This document shows, piece by piece, positions 53,560 through 62,436 of a DNA stretch of 64,000 nucleotides; position 1 is the first letter of the stretch; the number at the start of each line of letters is the position of its first letter. This DNA is from Maricaulis maris MCS10. Lineage in GTDB: Bacteria; Pseudomonadota; Alphaproteobacteria; Caulobacterales; Maricaulaceae. The position numbers were made by a program, and so were the translations under genes. The notes under the pieces are model-generated. The model was not told the origin of the DNA. It ran no database searches and worked only from the letters and a program-made list of their open reading frames with translations. The DNA lies in contig NC_008347.1 of NCBI RefSeq assembly GCF_000014745.1, positions 62,001 through 126,000 of the forward strand, written 5' to 3'.

Positions 53560-54525
53560 ATGCTGCGAGACGAGATCATCACCGTGTTTGGCGGGTCCGG
53601 ATTTGTCGGACGTCATGTTGTCCGGGCGCTGGCAAAAGCGGGTTATCGCGTCCGCGTCGCCACGCGTCGCCCGCACCTGGCCCAGGACCTGCGGGTCATG
53701 GGCGTGGTCGGGCAGGTTCAACTGGTTCAGGCCAATCTGCGCGTTGCGGCTTCGGTCGAGCGGGCCCTTGATGGGGCCAGCGGCGTGGTCAATCTGGTCG
53801 GTGTCCTCAACGAGAGTGGCCGCCAGACCTTTTCGCGCCTGCATGCCGTCGGAACAGCGACCATTGCCCAGGCTGCCGCAGGCATGGGCATTGAGCGCAT
53901 GGTCCAGATTTCCGCCATTGGCGCCTCGGCAGACAGCGCCTCGCGCTATGCCCGGACCAAGGCCGAGGGCGAAGCCGCCGTGCTGGCTGCCATGCCCGAT
54001 GCGACCATCCTGCGCCCGTCCATCGTGTTCGGCACCGAGGACAGCTTCTTCAACCGCTTCGCGGCGATGGCGCGCTTTGTGCCGGCCCTGCCGCTCTTTG
54101 GCGGCGGCAAGACCCGTTTCCAGCCTGTTTTCGCAGGCGATGTCGGCAAGGCGGTCCTGGCCGCCTTCGAGCGCTCTGACACGCGCGGCCAGACCTATGA
54201 GCTGGGCGGGCCGGGCGTCTATACATTCGAAGAGCTGATGCGCTTCATCCTCGACGAGATCGACCGGCCGCGCTTCTTGCTTCCCCTGCCCTGGGCGATC
54301 GGCAAGGTGATCGCGACCGTGTCCGAGCTGGTCGGTGCCCTGCCGCTGATGCCGGTCCTGATCACTCGCGACCAGCTGGTCCAGCTGCAGTCCGACAATG
54401 TCGTCGCTGATGATGCCAAGGGACTGGCGGATCTGGGTATTGCCGGTGAGACGGTCGAGGCCATCGTGCCGGGCTATCTGGAACGCTATCGCCGCTATGG
54501 CCAATTCCACGAGCGTCAGGCCTGA
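53560..54525 (+). CDS. NDUFA9-like NAD(P)-binding protein (complex I accessory family)
   Basis: 321 residues of atypical short-chain dehydrogenase. VFGGSGFVGRHVVRALAKAGYRVRVATRR is the Rossmann glycine loop, followed by NLVGVLNESGRQTF, ISAIGASADSASRYARTKAEGE (YxxxK altered to YARTK) and ILRPSIVFGTEDSFFNRFA. This subfamily is related to the complex I subunit NDUFA9 and is common in alphaproteobacteria. Its usual neighbour uppP is also close. The exact role is unknown. Confidence 0.85.
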   Translation: MLRDEIITVFGGSGFVGRHVVRALAKAGYRVRVATRRPHLAQDLRVMGVVGQVQLVQANLRVAASVERALDGASGVVNLVGVLNESGRQTFSRLHAVGTATIAQAAAGMGIERMVQISAIGASADSASRYARTKAEGEAAVLAAMPDATILRPSIVFGTEDSFFNRFAAMARFVPALPLFGGGKTRFQPVFAGDVGKAVLAAFERSDTRGQTYELGGPGVYTFEELMRFILDEIDRPRFLLPLPWAIGKVIATVSELVGALPLMPVLITRDQLVQLQSDNVVADDAKGLADLGIAGETVEAIVPGYLERYRRYGQFHERQA

Positions 54526-54560
54526 TCCGGGGCCTTGAGCCCTGGCTGACGGATTGAAAG

Positions 54561-54590
54561 ACGGGTCGCGCCTTACGCGGCCCGTTTTTT
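54561..54590 (+). terminator. Terminator of the NDUFA9-like gene, overlapping the CPBP stop
   Basis: The 10-bp stem ACGGGTCGCG/CGCGGCCCGT with a CCTTA loop is followed by T6. The opposing CPBP gene ends inside it. Confidence 0.85.
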
Positions 54591-55439
54591 CTTGCCCGCC
54601 CGCGCCCAGGCAATGAGCGGCAGTCCGGCCGCCAGCACCACAAAACCTCCCACGCCCAGCGGCCCATTCCAGGGCCAGTCCGGCTCGGACAGGAAGAGCA
54701 GCGACACCCCGGCGACGGCGTTCAGCGTACCGTGCATCCCGGCTGCGGCGATCACGCCGCCGCGCTCGCGGGCAAGGGCGTGATAAGGGGTCCACAAGGT
54801 GGTGAAGAGGGTCATGACGGCGACTCCGGTCCAGCCCAGGCCGGGATAATTGAAGCCCATCAGGACGATGGGCGCGTGCCACAGGCCCCAGAGTACGCCG
54901 ATGGCCAGACACATCGGCCAGAAGCCGAGGCCTTCCAGGCGCGGTTGAAGCCAGCCGCGCCAACCCAGCTCCTCGCTGATTGTCAGGAAAGCCGTATTGA
55001 AGAGGATCCCCACCGGCAGGCCGATCGCCAGCTGGATGACAAGCAATGTCGCGGGGTCCATCGGGACGTCCTGATCGGCGGCGGCGAGTTGCGCGGTGAT
55101 CATGGCGACGGGATCACCCATCGCCTGGCCTGACAGCAACAGGGTCACCGGGACAGCAAGACCGCAGGCGAGGATGGCAACCAGCCAGGCGAGGCCGGTC
55201 CATTTGGCAATCGTTCCGAGGCTGAAACCTTGCAGGCCGAGTGCCGCAAGCCGTCGGCCCCGGTCAAACAGCAAGGCGCAGACAATCGCGCCAAGGGCGG
55301 GGCCCATCATCATCAATGACAACAGGCCGACGCTGGCGAGGGGTCCTTGCGCACCCAGCCCGCCGCTGGCCTGGATCTGCCAGGCGACCAGCCAGCTGAA
55401 GCCGAAGGCGATCAGCAGGAAAACCGGAATGACACGCAT
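54573..55439 (-). CDS. CPBP-family intramembrane metalloprotease
   Basis: 288 residues with about eight membrane segments. The Abi/CPBP motifs are present: motif 1 TISEELGWRGWLQPRLEG (EExxxR), motif 2 VLWGLWHAPIVL (F/WxxxH) and a third conserved His in AAAGMHGTLNAVAG. These proteins are membrane peptidases related to Rce1. A dyad at 55453-55470 lies just upstream. Confidence 0.88.
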   Translation of the reverse strand: MRVIPVFLLIAFGFSWLVAWQIQASGGLGAQGPLASVGLLSLMMMGPALGAIVCALLFDRGRRLAALGLQGFSLGTIAKWTGLAWLVAILACGLAVPVTLLLSGQAMGDPVAMITAQLAAADQDVPMDPATLLVIQLAIGLPVGILFNTAFLTISEELGWRGWLQPRLEGLGFWPMCLAIGVLWGLWHAPIVLMGFNYPGLGWTGVAVMTLFTTLWTPYHALARERGGVIAAAGMHGTLNAVAGVSLLFLSEPDWPWNGPLGVGGFVVLAAGLPLIAWARAGKKKRAA

Positions 55440-55452
55440 GGAAGTCCCCTTA

Positions 55453-55470
55453 ATTAGGATGTAGCCTAAT
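55453..55470. promoter_or_regulatory. Dyad upstream of the CPBP protease gene
   Basis: ATTAGGATGTAGCCTAAT has perfect 6-bp inverted arms around a 6-base centre and ends 13 bases before the ATG at 55439. It is well placed to be an operator. Confidence 0.4.
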
Positions 55471-55513
55471 CAAGCATGGGTGCGCGCGTCGGGCAAGCTG
55501 TTTCGGATTTTAC

Positions 55514-56320
55514 CTAAACAAAGAAAACCAGCAGGGCGAGCCCCAGTCCAACGCGATAGAGCGCGAAGGGCAGGAAGCCGATCCGCTCGACCAGTCGCAT
55601 CAGCACGGCGATGGCGGCCCAGGCTGTGACAAAGGACAGGCCGGCCACGATCAGGCCGTCGGACAGGCTGGCGCCGGCTGCCATGCCGTCGGCGCGGACC
55701 AGCTCGATCAAGGACACCAGACCGAAGGCCGCGATCACCGGGATCGCCATCAGCATGGAGAAGCGGGCGCTGTCGGTACGCGTCAGCCCCAGACCGCGGG
55801 CGGCGGTCATGGTCACGCCGGAACGCGACGCGCCGGGGATCAGGGCGAACAGCTGGGCGATCCCGATCAGGGCGGCGTGTTTGAAGCTCATTGTTTCGAT
55901 GGTGATGGTCTGGCGGCCATATCGGTCGGCCAGCCATAGCGGCAGGGCGAAGGCCAACGTGGCGATGGCGATGACGCGTGGCGAGCGCAGGGCGTCGACG
56001 AGGTCGAAGGCGACGAGGGCCCCGGCGACAATGATGATCGGCGGCATCGAGGCGGCGACCAGCAGCGCGAGGCGTCCGCCCGGCGTAACCCGGCCCTGCA
56101 AAAGGGCCAGCTTGCCCATGGCCACGGAGACAATGTCGCTGCGGAAATAGACCAGCACTGCCAGGAGCGAGCCGGCATGGGCCATTACGTCGATCAGCGG
56201 TCCCTGGTCGGCCTGACCGAGTACTTGTGGCGCGAGTATGAGATGGGCCGAGGACGAGATCGGCAGGAATTCGGTGATGCCCTGCACCAGCGCGAGAACA
56301 ACAAGATAGATCAGGCTCAT
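55514..56320 (-). CDS. uppP: Undecaprenyl-diphosphatase
   Basis: 268 residues with about eight membrane segments. GITEFLPISSSAHLIL and ALIPGASRSGVTMTAARGLGL are the two catalytic motifs (E-x-x-x-PISSSAH and PGxSRSG). It recycles the lipid carrier for peptidoglycan and O-antigen synthesis. The ATG at 56320 is used; the 45-residue upstream extension is not typical. Confidence 0.95.
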   Translation of the reverse strand: MSLIYLVVLALVQGITEFLPISSSAHLILAPQVLGQADQGPLIDVMAHAGSLLAVLVYFRSDIVSVAMGKLALLQGRVTPGGRLALLVAASMPPIIIVAGALVAFDLVDALRSPRVIAIATLAFALPLWLADRYGRQTITIETMSFKHAALIGIAQLFALIPGASRSGVTMTAARGLGLTRTDSARFSMLMAIPVIAAFGLVSLIELVRADGMAAGASLSDGLIVAGLSFVTAWAAIAVLMRLVERIGFLPFALYRVGLGLALLVFFV

Positions 56321-56469
56321 GGGATTTCCTGCCGGGACGGGTGGGGCAATATTTGAACAATCCGGCCGGAATGGCCAGACGCGCACCTGCCCTTGTGCAG
56401 AGGCATCCGCACCGGTTCGATTGACGACCGGGCTGCAGCACAGCAAAACCGACATCGAAGGATCACGTC

Positions 56470-57441
56470 ATGCCCCATGATTTTGCCGCAGGACCGGGTG
56501 GCCCCGGCCGCTTGAGCCCGAAAGACGCGCTGAGCCATACCGGCCAGGCGACGGCGGCCTCTGTTGTGGTGGCGCTGATCCTGACGCTGACCAAGGCCGG
56601 TGTGTGGTGGATGTCGGGATCGGTGGCCCTGCTCGCCTCGATGGCCGACAGCCTGCTCGACCTGACCGCCTCGCTCGCCGTCTATCTGTCGGTGCGCTAC
56701 GCCGCCGAGCCGGCCGACGCCGAACACCGTTTCGGGCATGGCAAGGCGGAAGCCTTTGCCGGCATTTTGCAGGCGATCTTTGTTGCTGTCTCGGCAGCCC
56801 TGTTGATGCGCGAGGGGGTCGAGCATCTGATCAATCCGGTCGAGGTGCGCGCCGGCGGTTGGGCCATCGCGGTCATGCTGCTCTCGATCGTGATGACGAT
56901 CGGCCTCGTCATCATCCAGACCCGGGCCGTGTCCGCGACCGGCTCGATCGCCGTCGAGGGCGATCGCGCTCATTACTTCTCCGATCTCGGTGCCAATGTG
57001 GTGGTTATTGTCGGCATCGCCGGCTCGACCCTGCTCGGCCTGTTATGGCTTGATGCGGCGGCCGCGCTTGCCGTCTCGCTCTGGCTGTTCTGGACCGCCT
57101 GGACCGTGGCCCGCTCGGCCGGTGACCAATTGATGGACCGCGAACTGCCTGATGAGGCCCGCGACCTGATCTGTGCCCTCGCCAGCGATGATCCGCGCAT
57201 CATCAATGTCCATGAATTGCGCACCCGAGCCGCCGGTCCGCTGGTCCATATCCAGTTTCATGTCTCTCTGGAGCCGAATCTGACCCTGCGGCAGGCCCAC
57301 ACCATCCTGGTGGATTGCGAACGCCGCCTGCACGACACCTTCCCGGCTGCCGACATCCTCATCCATGCCGATCCGCACGGGGTGGCGGAACCGCATGGCG
57401 GTGAATTTTTCAATGCAGAAAGCACGACCAAGGATGCTTAG
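56470..57441 (+). CDS. Cation diffusion facilitator (FieF-like)
   Basis: 323 residues. Six membrane helices and a C-terminal cytoplasmic domain. Metal-site motifs SMADSLLDLTAS (Asp pair), HRFGHGKAEAFAG and DRAHYFSDLGANV (His/Asp) match FieF/YiiP. It exports Zn2+ or Fe2+ in exchange for protons. Met 56470 is the first in frame. Confidence 0.92.
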   Translation: MPHDFAAGPGGPGRLSPKDALSHTGQATAASVVVALILTLTKAGVWWMSGSVALLASMADSLLDLTASLAVYLSVRYAAEPADAEHRFGHGKAEAFAGILQAIFVAVSAALLMREGVEHLINPVEVRAGGWAIAVMLLSIVMTIGLVIIQTRAVSATGSIAVEGDRAHYFSDLGANVVVIVGIAGSTLLGLLWLDAAAALAVSLWLFWTAWTVARSAGDQLMDRELPDEARDLICALASDDPRIINVHELRTRAAGPLVHIQFHVSLEPNLTLRQAHTILVDCERRLHDTFPAADILIHADPHGVAEPHGGEFFNAESTTKDA

Positions 57442-57472
57442 ACTTCCGGTTGAACCGGGTTAGCCTGACACC

Positions 57473-58150
57473 ATGCGAACGCTCCACTTCTGGCCCCTCG
57501 ATCCCTTCTCCCGACAGGTTCGCCTCGTGCTCGAGGAGAAATCCCTGCGCCACGAGCTGCAGCTGGAAGTGCCGTGGGAGCGGCCGGACGATCTCCTCTC
57601 GCTCAATCCGGCCGGCACGACCCCGGTCCTGATCGATGAAAGCGGGGGCGGTCGGCGGGTCATCGTCGAGAGCCGGGCCATCCTGGAATATCTCGAAGAG
57701 ACCACGCCCAGCCCCTGCCTTCTGCCCGGCGGTCCCGCCGAGCGCGCCGAGGCGCGCCGCCTGATGGACTGGTTCGATCGCAAATATGATGGCGAGGTCA
57801 ATGCCTACCTCCTGCATGAAAAGCTGGAGAAGCGGGCCCAGGGCCTGGGCGCACCGGATCCGGCGGCCTTGCGCGCGGGCCGCGAGCATTTGCGCTGGCA
57901 TCTCGATCACATGGCCTGGCTCCTGGAAGCCCGCGACGGCCTCGCCGGTCCGAGATACACCCTCGCCGATATCGCCGCCGCCGCGCACCTGTCCTGCGCT
58001 GACTATCTCGGCGACGTTCCCTGGGACGAGTTCGAGCCCGTCAAGCAATGGTATTCCCGCGTCAAATGCCGCCCGGCCTTTCGCGGTCTGCTGGCCGACA
58101 AGCTGCCTGGTGTGCCGGCTGCGGCGCATTATGCGGATCTGGATTTTTAG
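57473..58150 (+). CDS. fzlA: FzlA-like GST-family division protein
   Basis: 225 residues of GST fold: a thioredoxin-like N-terminus (LHFWPLDPFSRQVRLVLEEK, SLNPAGTTPVLIDE, VESRAILEYLEE) and a helical C-domain (TLADIAAAAHLSCADYLGDVPWDEFEPVKQWY). The end FRGLLADKLPGVPAAAHYADLDF matches the conserved tail of FzlA, the FtsZ-binding GST homologue essential for division in Caulobacter. The catalytic Ser/Cys of true GSTs is not apparent, and the context with queG and uppP fits. The assignment rests on recall of the family, so another GST is possible. Confidence 0.7.
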   Translation: MRTLHFWPLDPFSRQVRLVLEEKSLRHELQLEVPWERPDDLLSLNPAGTTPVLIDESGGGRRVIVESRAILEYLEETTPSPCLLPGGPAERAEARRLMDWFDRKYDGEVNAYLLHEKLEKRAQGLGAPDPAALRAGREHLRWHLDHMAWLLEARDGLAGPRYTLADIAAAAHLSCADYLGDVPWDEFEPVKQWYSRVKCRPAFRGLLADKLPGVPAAAHYADLDF

Positions 58151-58161
58151 GGGTTGTCGGC

Positions 58162-59280
58162 ATGGATGCAGACGCCACCCTGTCCCTGGCCCTTGAACTC
58201 GGCTTCTCAACCGCCCGCATCTGCCGCGCCGACGAGGCTTGGGCGGCCGGCGACCGTCTCGCCGAATATGTCGCCGACGGGCATCACGGCTCGATGGCCT
58301 GGATGGAAGAGACGCTGGAACGGCGCCAGCATCCCACCGCCATGTGGCCGGAGGCGAAATCGGCCGTCGTGGTCGGGCTGAATTACGGGCCGGAGCAGGA
58401 TCCGCTGCCGCTGCTGGAACGGCGCTCGGAGGGTGTGGTCAGCGTCTATGCGCAGAACGGGGATTATCACGACCTGCTCAAGAAGCGGCTGAAACATCTG
58501 GCGCGCGCCTTTGCCGGGAAAACCGGCAAGCAGGTCAAGGTCTTCGTCGATACGGCGCCGCTGATGGAAAAACCGCTGGCGGAAAAAGCGGGTATCGGCT
58601 GGCAGGGAAAGCACACCAATCTGGTGTCACGGGAATTCGGCTCCTGGCTGTTTCTCGGCGTGATGCTGACCGAGGCCGAGCTGGAGCCGGATGAGGCCGA
58701 ACGCGATACCTGCGGTTCCTGCCGGGCCTGTCTCGATATATGCCCGACCAACGCCTTCCCGCAGCCCTACCGGCTCGATGCACGGCGCTGCATTTCCTAT
58801 CTGACGATCGAGCACAAGGGCGTCATCCCGGTCGAGTATCGCCAGCCCATGGGCAATCGCATTTATGGCTGTGATGATTGTCTGGCCGTGTGTCCCTGGA
58901 ACAAGTTCGCGCAGACCAGCACCGAAATGGCCTTCCATCCGAGGCCGGAGCTCAAGGGGCCGCTCCTGGCCGAGCTGGCGGCGCTCGATGATGCGGCCTT
59001 CCGCCAGGTCTTCACGGCCTCGCCGGTCAAACGGATCGGGCGCGACCGCTTTGTTCGCAATGTGATGATCGCCATTGGCAATTCCGGCGACCACGAGTTG
59101 GTTTCAGTCGTCGAGGCCGCACTCGACGATGGCTCTGCGCTGGTGCGCGGCATGGCGGTCTGGGCACTGGGGCAGTTGTCACCACTGCGCGTTTCGGAAA
59201 TGCACGAAATGAAAGTCGCCGCCGAGCCAGACCTCGACGTCGTGACTGAATGGCAGGCGCTGTCGCAAAAAATTTCGTAG
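58162..59280 (+). CDS. queG: Epoxyqueuosine reductase QueG
   Basis: 372 residues. The cobalamin-binding N-terminal half includes VDTAPLMEKPLAEKAGIGWQGKHTNLVSREFGSW. Two [4Fe-4S] motifs follow: CGSCRACLDICPTNAF and CDDCLAVCPWN. A C-terminal HEAT-like repeat ends the protein (VVEAALDDGSALVRGMAVWALGQL). It makes queuosine in tRNA from epoxyqueuosine. The ATG at 58162 lies 12 bases after the FzlA stop. Confidence 0.95.
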   Translation: MDADATLSLALELGFSTARICRADEAWAAGDRLAEYVADGHHGSMAWMEETLERRQHPTAMWPEAKSAVVVGLNYGPEQDPLPLLERRSEGVVSVYAQNGDYHDLLKKRLKHLARAFAGKTGKQVKVFVDTAPLMEKPLAEKAGIGWQGKHTNLVSREFGSWLFLGVMLTEAELEPDEAERDTCGSCRACLDICPTNAFPQPYRLDARRCISYLTIEHKGVIPVEYRQPMGNRIYGCDDCLAVCPWNKFAQTSTEMAFHPRPELKGPLLAELAALDDAAFRQVFTASPVKRIGRDRFVRNVMIAIGNSGDHELVSVVEAALDDGSALVRGMAVWALGQLSPLRVSEMHEMKVAAEPDLDVVTEWQALSQKIS

Positions 59281-59404
59281 CGCCACGCCTCGAAATTGAG
59301 GGGATGTTATCTTTTTGTGACGCACATTGAGGATCGAAAACTGACCAGACAGAGCTTCGGGGGGGAGCATCAGTCATGACATCGATCACAATGGGCATTG
59401 CACC

Positions 59405-60379
59405 ATGAATTCGGCGGATTTTCAGACTGACATGACGTCCGAGGCGATCTCGGTGCTGATCTGTGAAAGCAGTTCGGTCCAATTGCGGATCCTGTCCGAG
59501 GCCGTGCGTCAGGCCGGCTACAGTGTCCAGACAGCCAACAAAGCTGAAGATGCCCTGACACTGCTGCAGATGGGAACGGTCGACATTTTCCTGACCGGGA
59601 TCGAGGTCGGCGCCGTATCGGGACTGGAAGCCTGCTGGTCGCTGAAGGCCAATAGCGAGACCGAGTCCGTTTACACGATCGTGATCACGGCATCCGGTGA
59701 AGATCGCCGCCTCGAGGAGTCCCTCGATGCCGGCGCCGATGATTTCATCCGCAAGCCGGTCAACATGACGGAATTGCGGGCCCGCCTGCGCGCTGCCAGC
59801 CGCCTCGTGCGGATGCAGAAACAGTTCAAGCGCCTGGCCGAAACCGACGCATTGACCGGCGCCGCCAATCGGCGCGCTTTCATGCAGTACCTGGAAATTC
59901 AGTCGCAGCGCGCGACCCGCGACGACATACCCCTGTCTGTTGTCATGATCGATCTGGACCACTTCAAATCGGTCAACGACACCCATGGTCACGCGACCGG
60001 GGACACCGTGTTGATCGAGGCGGTGAAATCCATCCAGGCTTGCCTGCGGGACAATGACATGCTGGGTCGCCTCGGCGGCGAGGAATTCTGCGTCATCCTG
60101 CCGGGAGCCGGACTGTTCTCGGCCGGCATCGCTGGTGAGCGCATCCGCGCGGCAGTCGAGGCAATGACGATCTCGACCGATGAGGGCGTCCCGGTACCGG
60201 TGACGGCCAGCCTGGGTGTCGCCAGTCTCACCGATGGCGACCTCATTTCGGCACCGGATACCCTGCTACAGACTGCCGATGTCGCGCTTTACCGGGCCAA
60301 GGAAACGGGCCGCAACAAGGTTTGGCTCGATGGCGCCGATGAGCGCGATGACGAAGCGTCCCGGCGCCAGGCAGGCTGA
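59405..60379 (+). CDS. Diguanylate cyclase with degenerate receiver domain
   Basis: 324 residues: an N-terminal REC-like domain (about 15-135) and a GGDEF domain (about 150-310). The GGDEF signature is RLGGEEF, and the RDND five residues before is an RxxD inhibitory I-site, so the enzyme should be active and c-di-GMP-inhibited. In the receiver the phospho-acceptor Asp is lost (IFLTGIEVG; Thr64-Gly65 at that place) and the acidic pocket DD reads ES, although the Lys in IRKPV is kept. It should therefore not be controlled by ordinary Asp phosphorylation. The start could also be Met at 59432. Confidence 0.88.
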   Translation: MNSADFQTDMTSEAISVLICESSSVQLRILSEAVRQAGYSVQTANKAEDALTLLQMGTVDIFLTGIEVGAVSGLEACWSLKANSETESVYTIVITASGEDRRLEESLDAGADDFIRKPVNMTELRARLRAASRLVRMQKQFKRLAETDALTGAANRRAFMQYLEIQSQRATRDDIPLSVVMIDLDHFKSVNDTHGHATGDTVLIEAVKSIQACLRDNDMLGRLGGEEFCVILPGAGLFSAGIAGERIRAAVEAMTISTDEGVPVPVTASLGVASLTDGDLISAPDTLLQTADVALYRAKETGRNKVWLDGADERDDEASRRQAG

Positions 60380-61042
60380 TCAATCGGCCGTCAGGCGTCG
60401 CGCTTCCAGAATGGCACCGCGCAGCAAGAGTGACGGAATGTCATCAGGCTCCTGTTGGCGGGCACGCTCCATGTCCTGCCAGGCCAGATCGAGCTCACCC
60501 CGACCCAGACGGGATTGTCCGCGATAGCGCCAACCGGCGGCCAGGTAAGGTGCGTGGGTGATCAGGGCCTCGGCATCGGCTTCCAGGGTCTCCCACTGAC
60601 CGGCATCGGCAAGCAGGCGGGCGCGGGCGAGGCGCGCCGGGATCGAGTCCGGCATCAGGGCCAGGGCGGAGTCGTAGGCCGCTGCGGCCTCGTCGACCAG
60701 GCCCAGTGCGAAACGGGTATCCCCGGCCAGGATAAAAAGCTCGGACTGTTCCTCATCAATCATGCCGACCGGTTGCCGTTCGGCCAGGCTGACCAGAATG
60801 TCTGCCCCGACTTCGGGTTCGCCCAGTTCGATCAGCGCCCGGGCTTCGCAGACTTCGGCCGGCCAGCCACCGCCTTCAAGGCGCCAGGTCTGCGCCCGCT
60901 CGAGCGCTTCCGAAGCGTCGAGCTGGATTTGGCCCAGGCAGGTGTCGAAGCGGATTCGCTCCTGATAGGCGGCGCTGGTCTGGGCTTGGGCGAGGGGGGC
61001 TAGTGCCAGCGCAAGGGCGCAGGCAGGCAAAGCGTTACGCAT
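60380..61042 (-). CDS. Exported TPR-repeat protein
   Basis: 220 residues with a signal peptide (ALPACALALALAPLAQA-Q). TPR motifs include ADILVSLAERQP, TRFALGLVDEAAAAYDSALALMPDSIPARLARARLLADAGQWE and AAGWRYRGQSRLGRGELDLAWQDMERARQQEPDDI. Probably a periplasmic scaffold. Its stop touches the end of the GGDEF gene. Confidence 0.8.
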   Translation of the reverse strand: MRNALPACALALALAPLAQAQTSAAYQERIRFDTCLGQIQLDASEALERAQTWRLEGGGWPAEVCEARALIELGEPEVGADILVSLAERQPVGMIDEEQSELFILAGDTRFALGLVDEAAAAYDSALALMPDSIPARLARARLLADAGQWETLEADAEALITHAPYLAAGWRYRGQSRLGRGELDLAWQDMERARQQEPDDIPSLLLRGAILEARRLTAD

Positions 61043-61287
61043 CAGTCAACTCCGTCGGGTCGGGCCGCGCCACGTGCGGGCGGCATGAAATTGGTCGAGC
61101 GGCATGAAATGCCGGCAACGCCCTTCCCCCGAAACAGGCACTGCCCCTCCCAGATACGGCAGGACAGCCCCCTAGGGATAGTCCGCGGCTCACCTTGCAA
61201 GCCGGTTTGTTTTCCGGGGCGAGCTATGGAAGAAGTTCCGCCTGCAGGCGCTCGGCCTGTTATGTGTGCGAGAGACCCCGACCTGCC

Positions 61288-62436
61288 ATGATCGTTCTTC
61301 AGGTGATTCCCGAACTCGAGGCTGGCGGTGCCGAGCGGACAACGCTGGAAGTCGCCGAAGCGATTGTCGCGGCCGGTGGACGGGCGCTGGTCGCCAGCCA
61401 GGGTGGGCGGCTTGAGGGCGAGCTGGCGCAACTGGGCGGCGAACTGATCCGCCTGCCGGTCGCCAGCAAGAACCCGCTCACGCTGTGGTCCAATACACAA
61501 GCTCTGGTGCGCCTGATCCGGCGCGAGGGTGTGCAGATCGTACATGCCCGCTCGCGCGCGCCGGCGTGGAGCGCGAAATGGGCTTGTGACCGCACCCAAG
61601 CCCGTTTCGTCACCACATATCATGGCACCTACAACGCGAAATCGGGCCTCAAACGACGCTATAATTCGGTGATGGCTCGGGGAGAGCGGGTGATCGCGAA
61701 TTCCGGCTTCATTGCCGACCATGTCCGGCGCGAACACATGATTGATGAGGCCCGGCTGGTTGTCATCCCGCGCGGCGTCGACCTGGCCCGCTTTGATCCA
61801 GCCATTGTCGATGTCGACCGTGTCCAGGCACTGGCCGGGCAATGGGGCGTTGCCGGACAGGTCGGCCAGGCTCCGCTTTTATTGCTTCCGGGCCGGCTGA
61901 CCGGCTGGAAAGGACAGCGTGAGGCCATCCGCGCGCTTGCCGCGCTTGGTGATACCGGGACGCCTCCGCCTCACCTGTTGCTGGTCGGCGACGCGCAGGG
62001 CCGAGATGCCTATGTCAGCGAGCTTGATGAGCTGGCGTCGTCGCTGGGCGTGGCGGACCGGGTCCACCGGGTCGGGCATTGCAGCGACATGCCGGCGGCA
62101 CTGGCCTTGTGTGATCTGGTGCTGACACCGTCGGTGGAACCCGAGGCCTTTGGCCGGACGGCGGCCGAAGCTGGCGCGATGGGTCGGTTGGTCATTGCGG
62201 CTGATCACGGCGGGGCCCGCGAAGTGGTTCGCGAGGGTGAAACCGGCTGGCGGGTCACCCCCGGCGATCCGGTAGCTTTGGCCTCCGCGATCAGGACCGC
62301 ATTGACGATGGACCGGAATATGCATGACAGCATGGTCGCAGCCGCCCGCGACCACGTCGCGACGCATTTTTCTACCGTCTCCCTGCAAGCTTCGACTTTG
62401 CGGGTCTATCGTGAGGTCCTAAACTCAGCGTCATGA
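61288..62436 (+). CDS. GT4-family glycosyltransferase
   Basis: 382 residues of GT-B fold. PELEAGGAERTTLEVAEAI in the N-domain, VIPRGVDLARFDP in the hinge and VLTPSVEPEAFGRTAAEAGAMGRLVIAADHGGAREVV with the E-x7-E type motif in the C-domain. It uses a nucleotide sugar to glycosylate LPS core or another envelope glycan. The ATG at 61288 is chosen; the 31-residue upstream extension is Cys/Arg-rich and not family-like. Its stop overlaps the next gene by 4 bases. Confidence 0.88.
   Translation: MIVLQVIPELEAGGAERTTLEVAEAIVAAGGRALVASQGGRLEGELAQLGGELIRLPVASKNPLTLWSNTQALVRLIRREGVQIVHARSRAPAWSAKWACDRTQARFVTTYHGTYNAKSGLKRRYNSVMARGERVIANSGFIADHVRREHMIDEARLVVIPRGVDLARFDPAIVDVDRVQALAGQWGVAGQVGQAPLLLLPGRLTGWKGQREAIRALAALGDTGTPPPHLLLVGDAQGRDAYVSELDELASSLGVADRVHRVGHCSDMPAALALCDLVLTPSVEPEAFGRTAAEAGAMGRLVIAADHGGAREVVREGETGWRVTPGDPVALASAIRTALTMDRNMHDSMVAAARDHVATHFSTVSLQASTLRVYREVLNSAS

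Noticed and set aside
53416-54963. 515-residue minus-strand frame opposite the NDUFA9-like gene
   Set aside because: No family and shadow-like composition; runs through a terminator and the CPBP stop.
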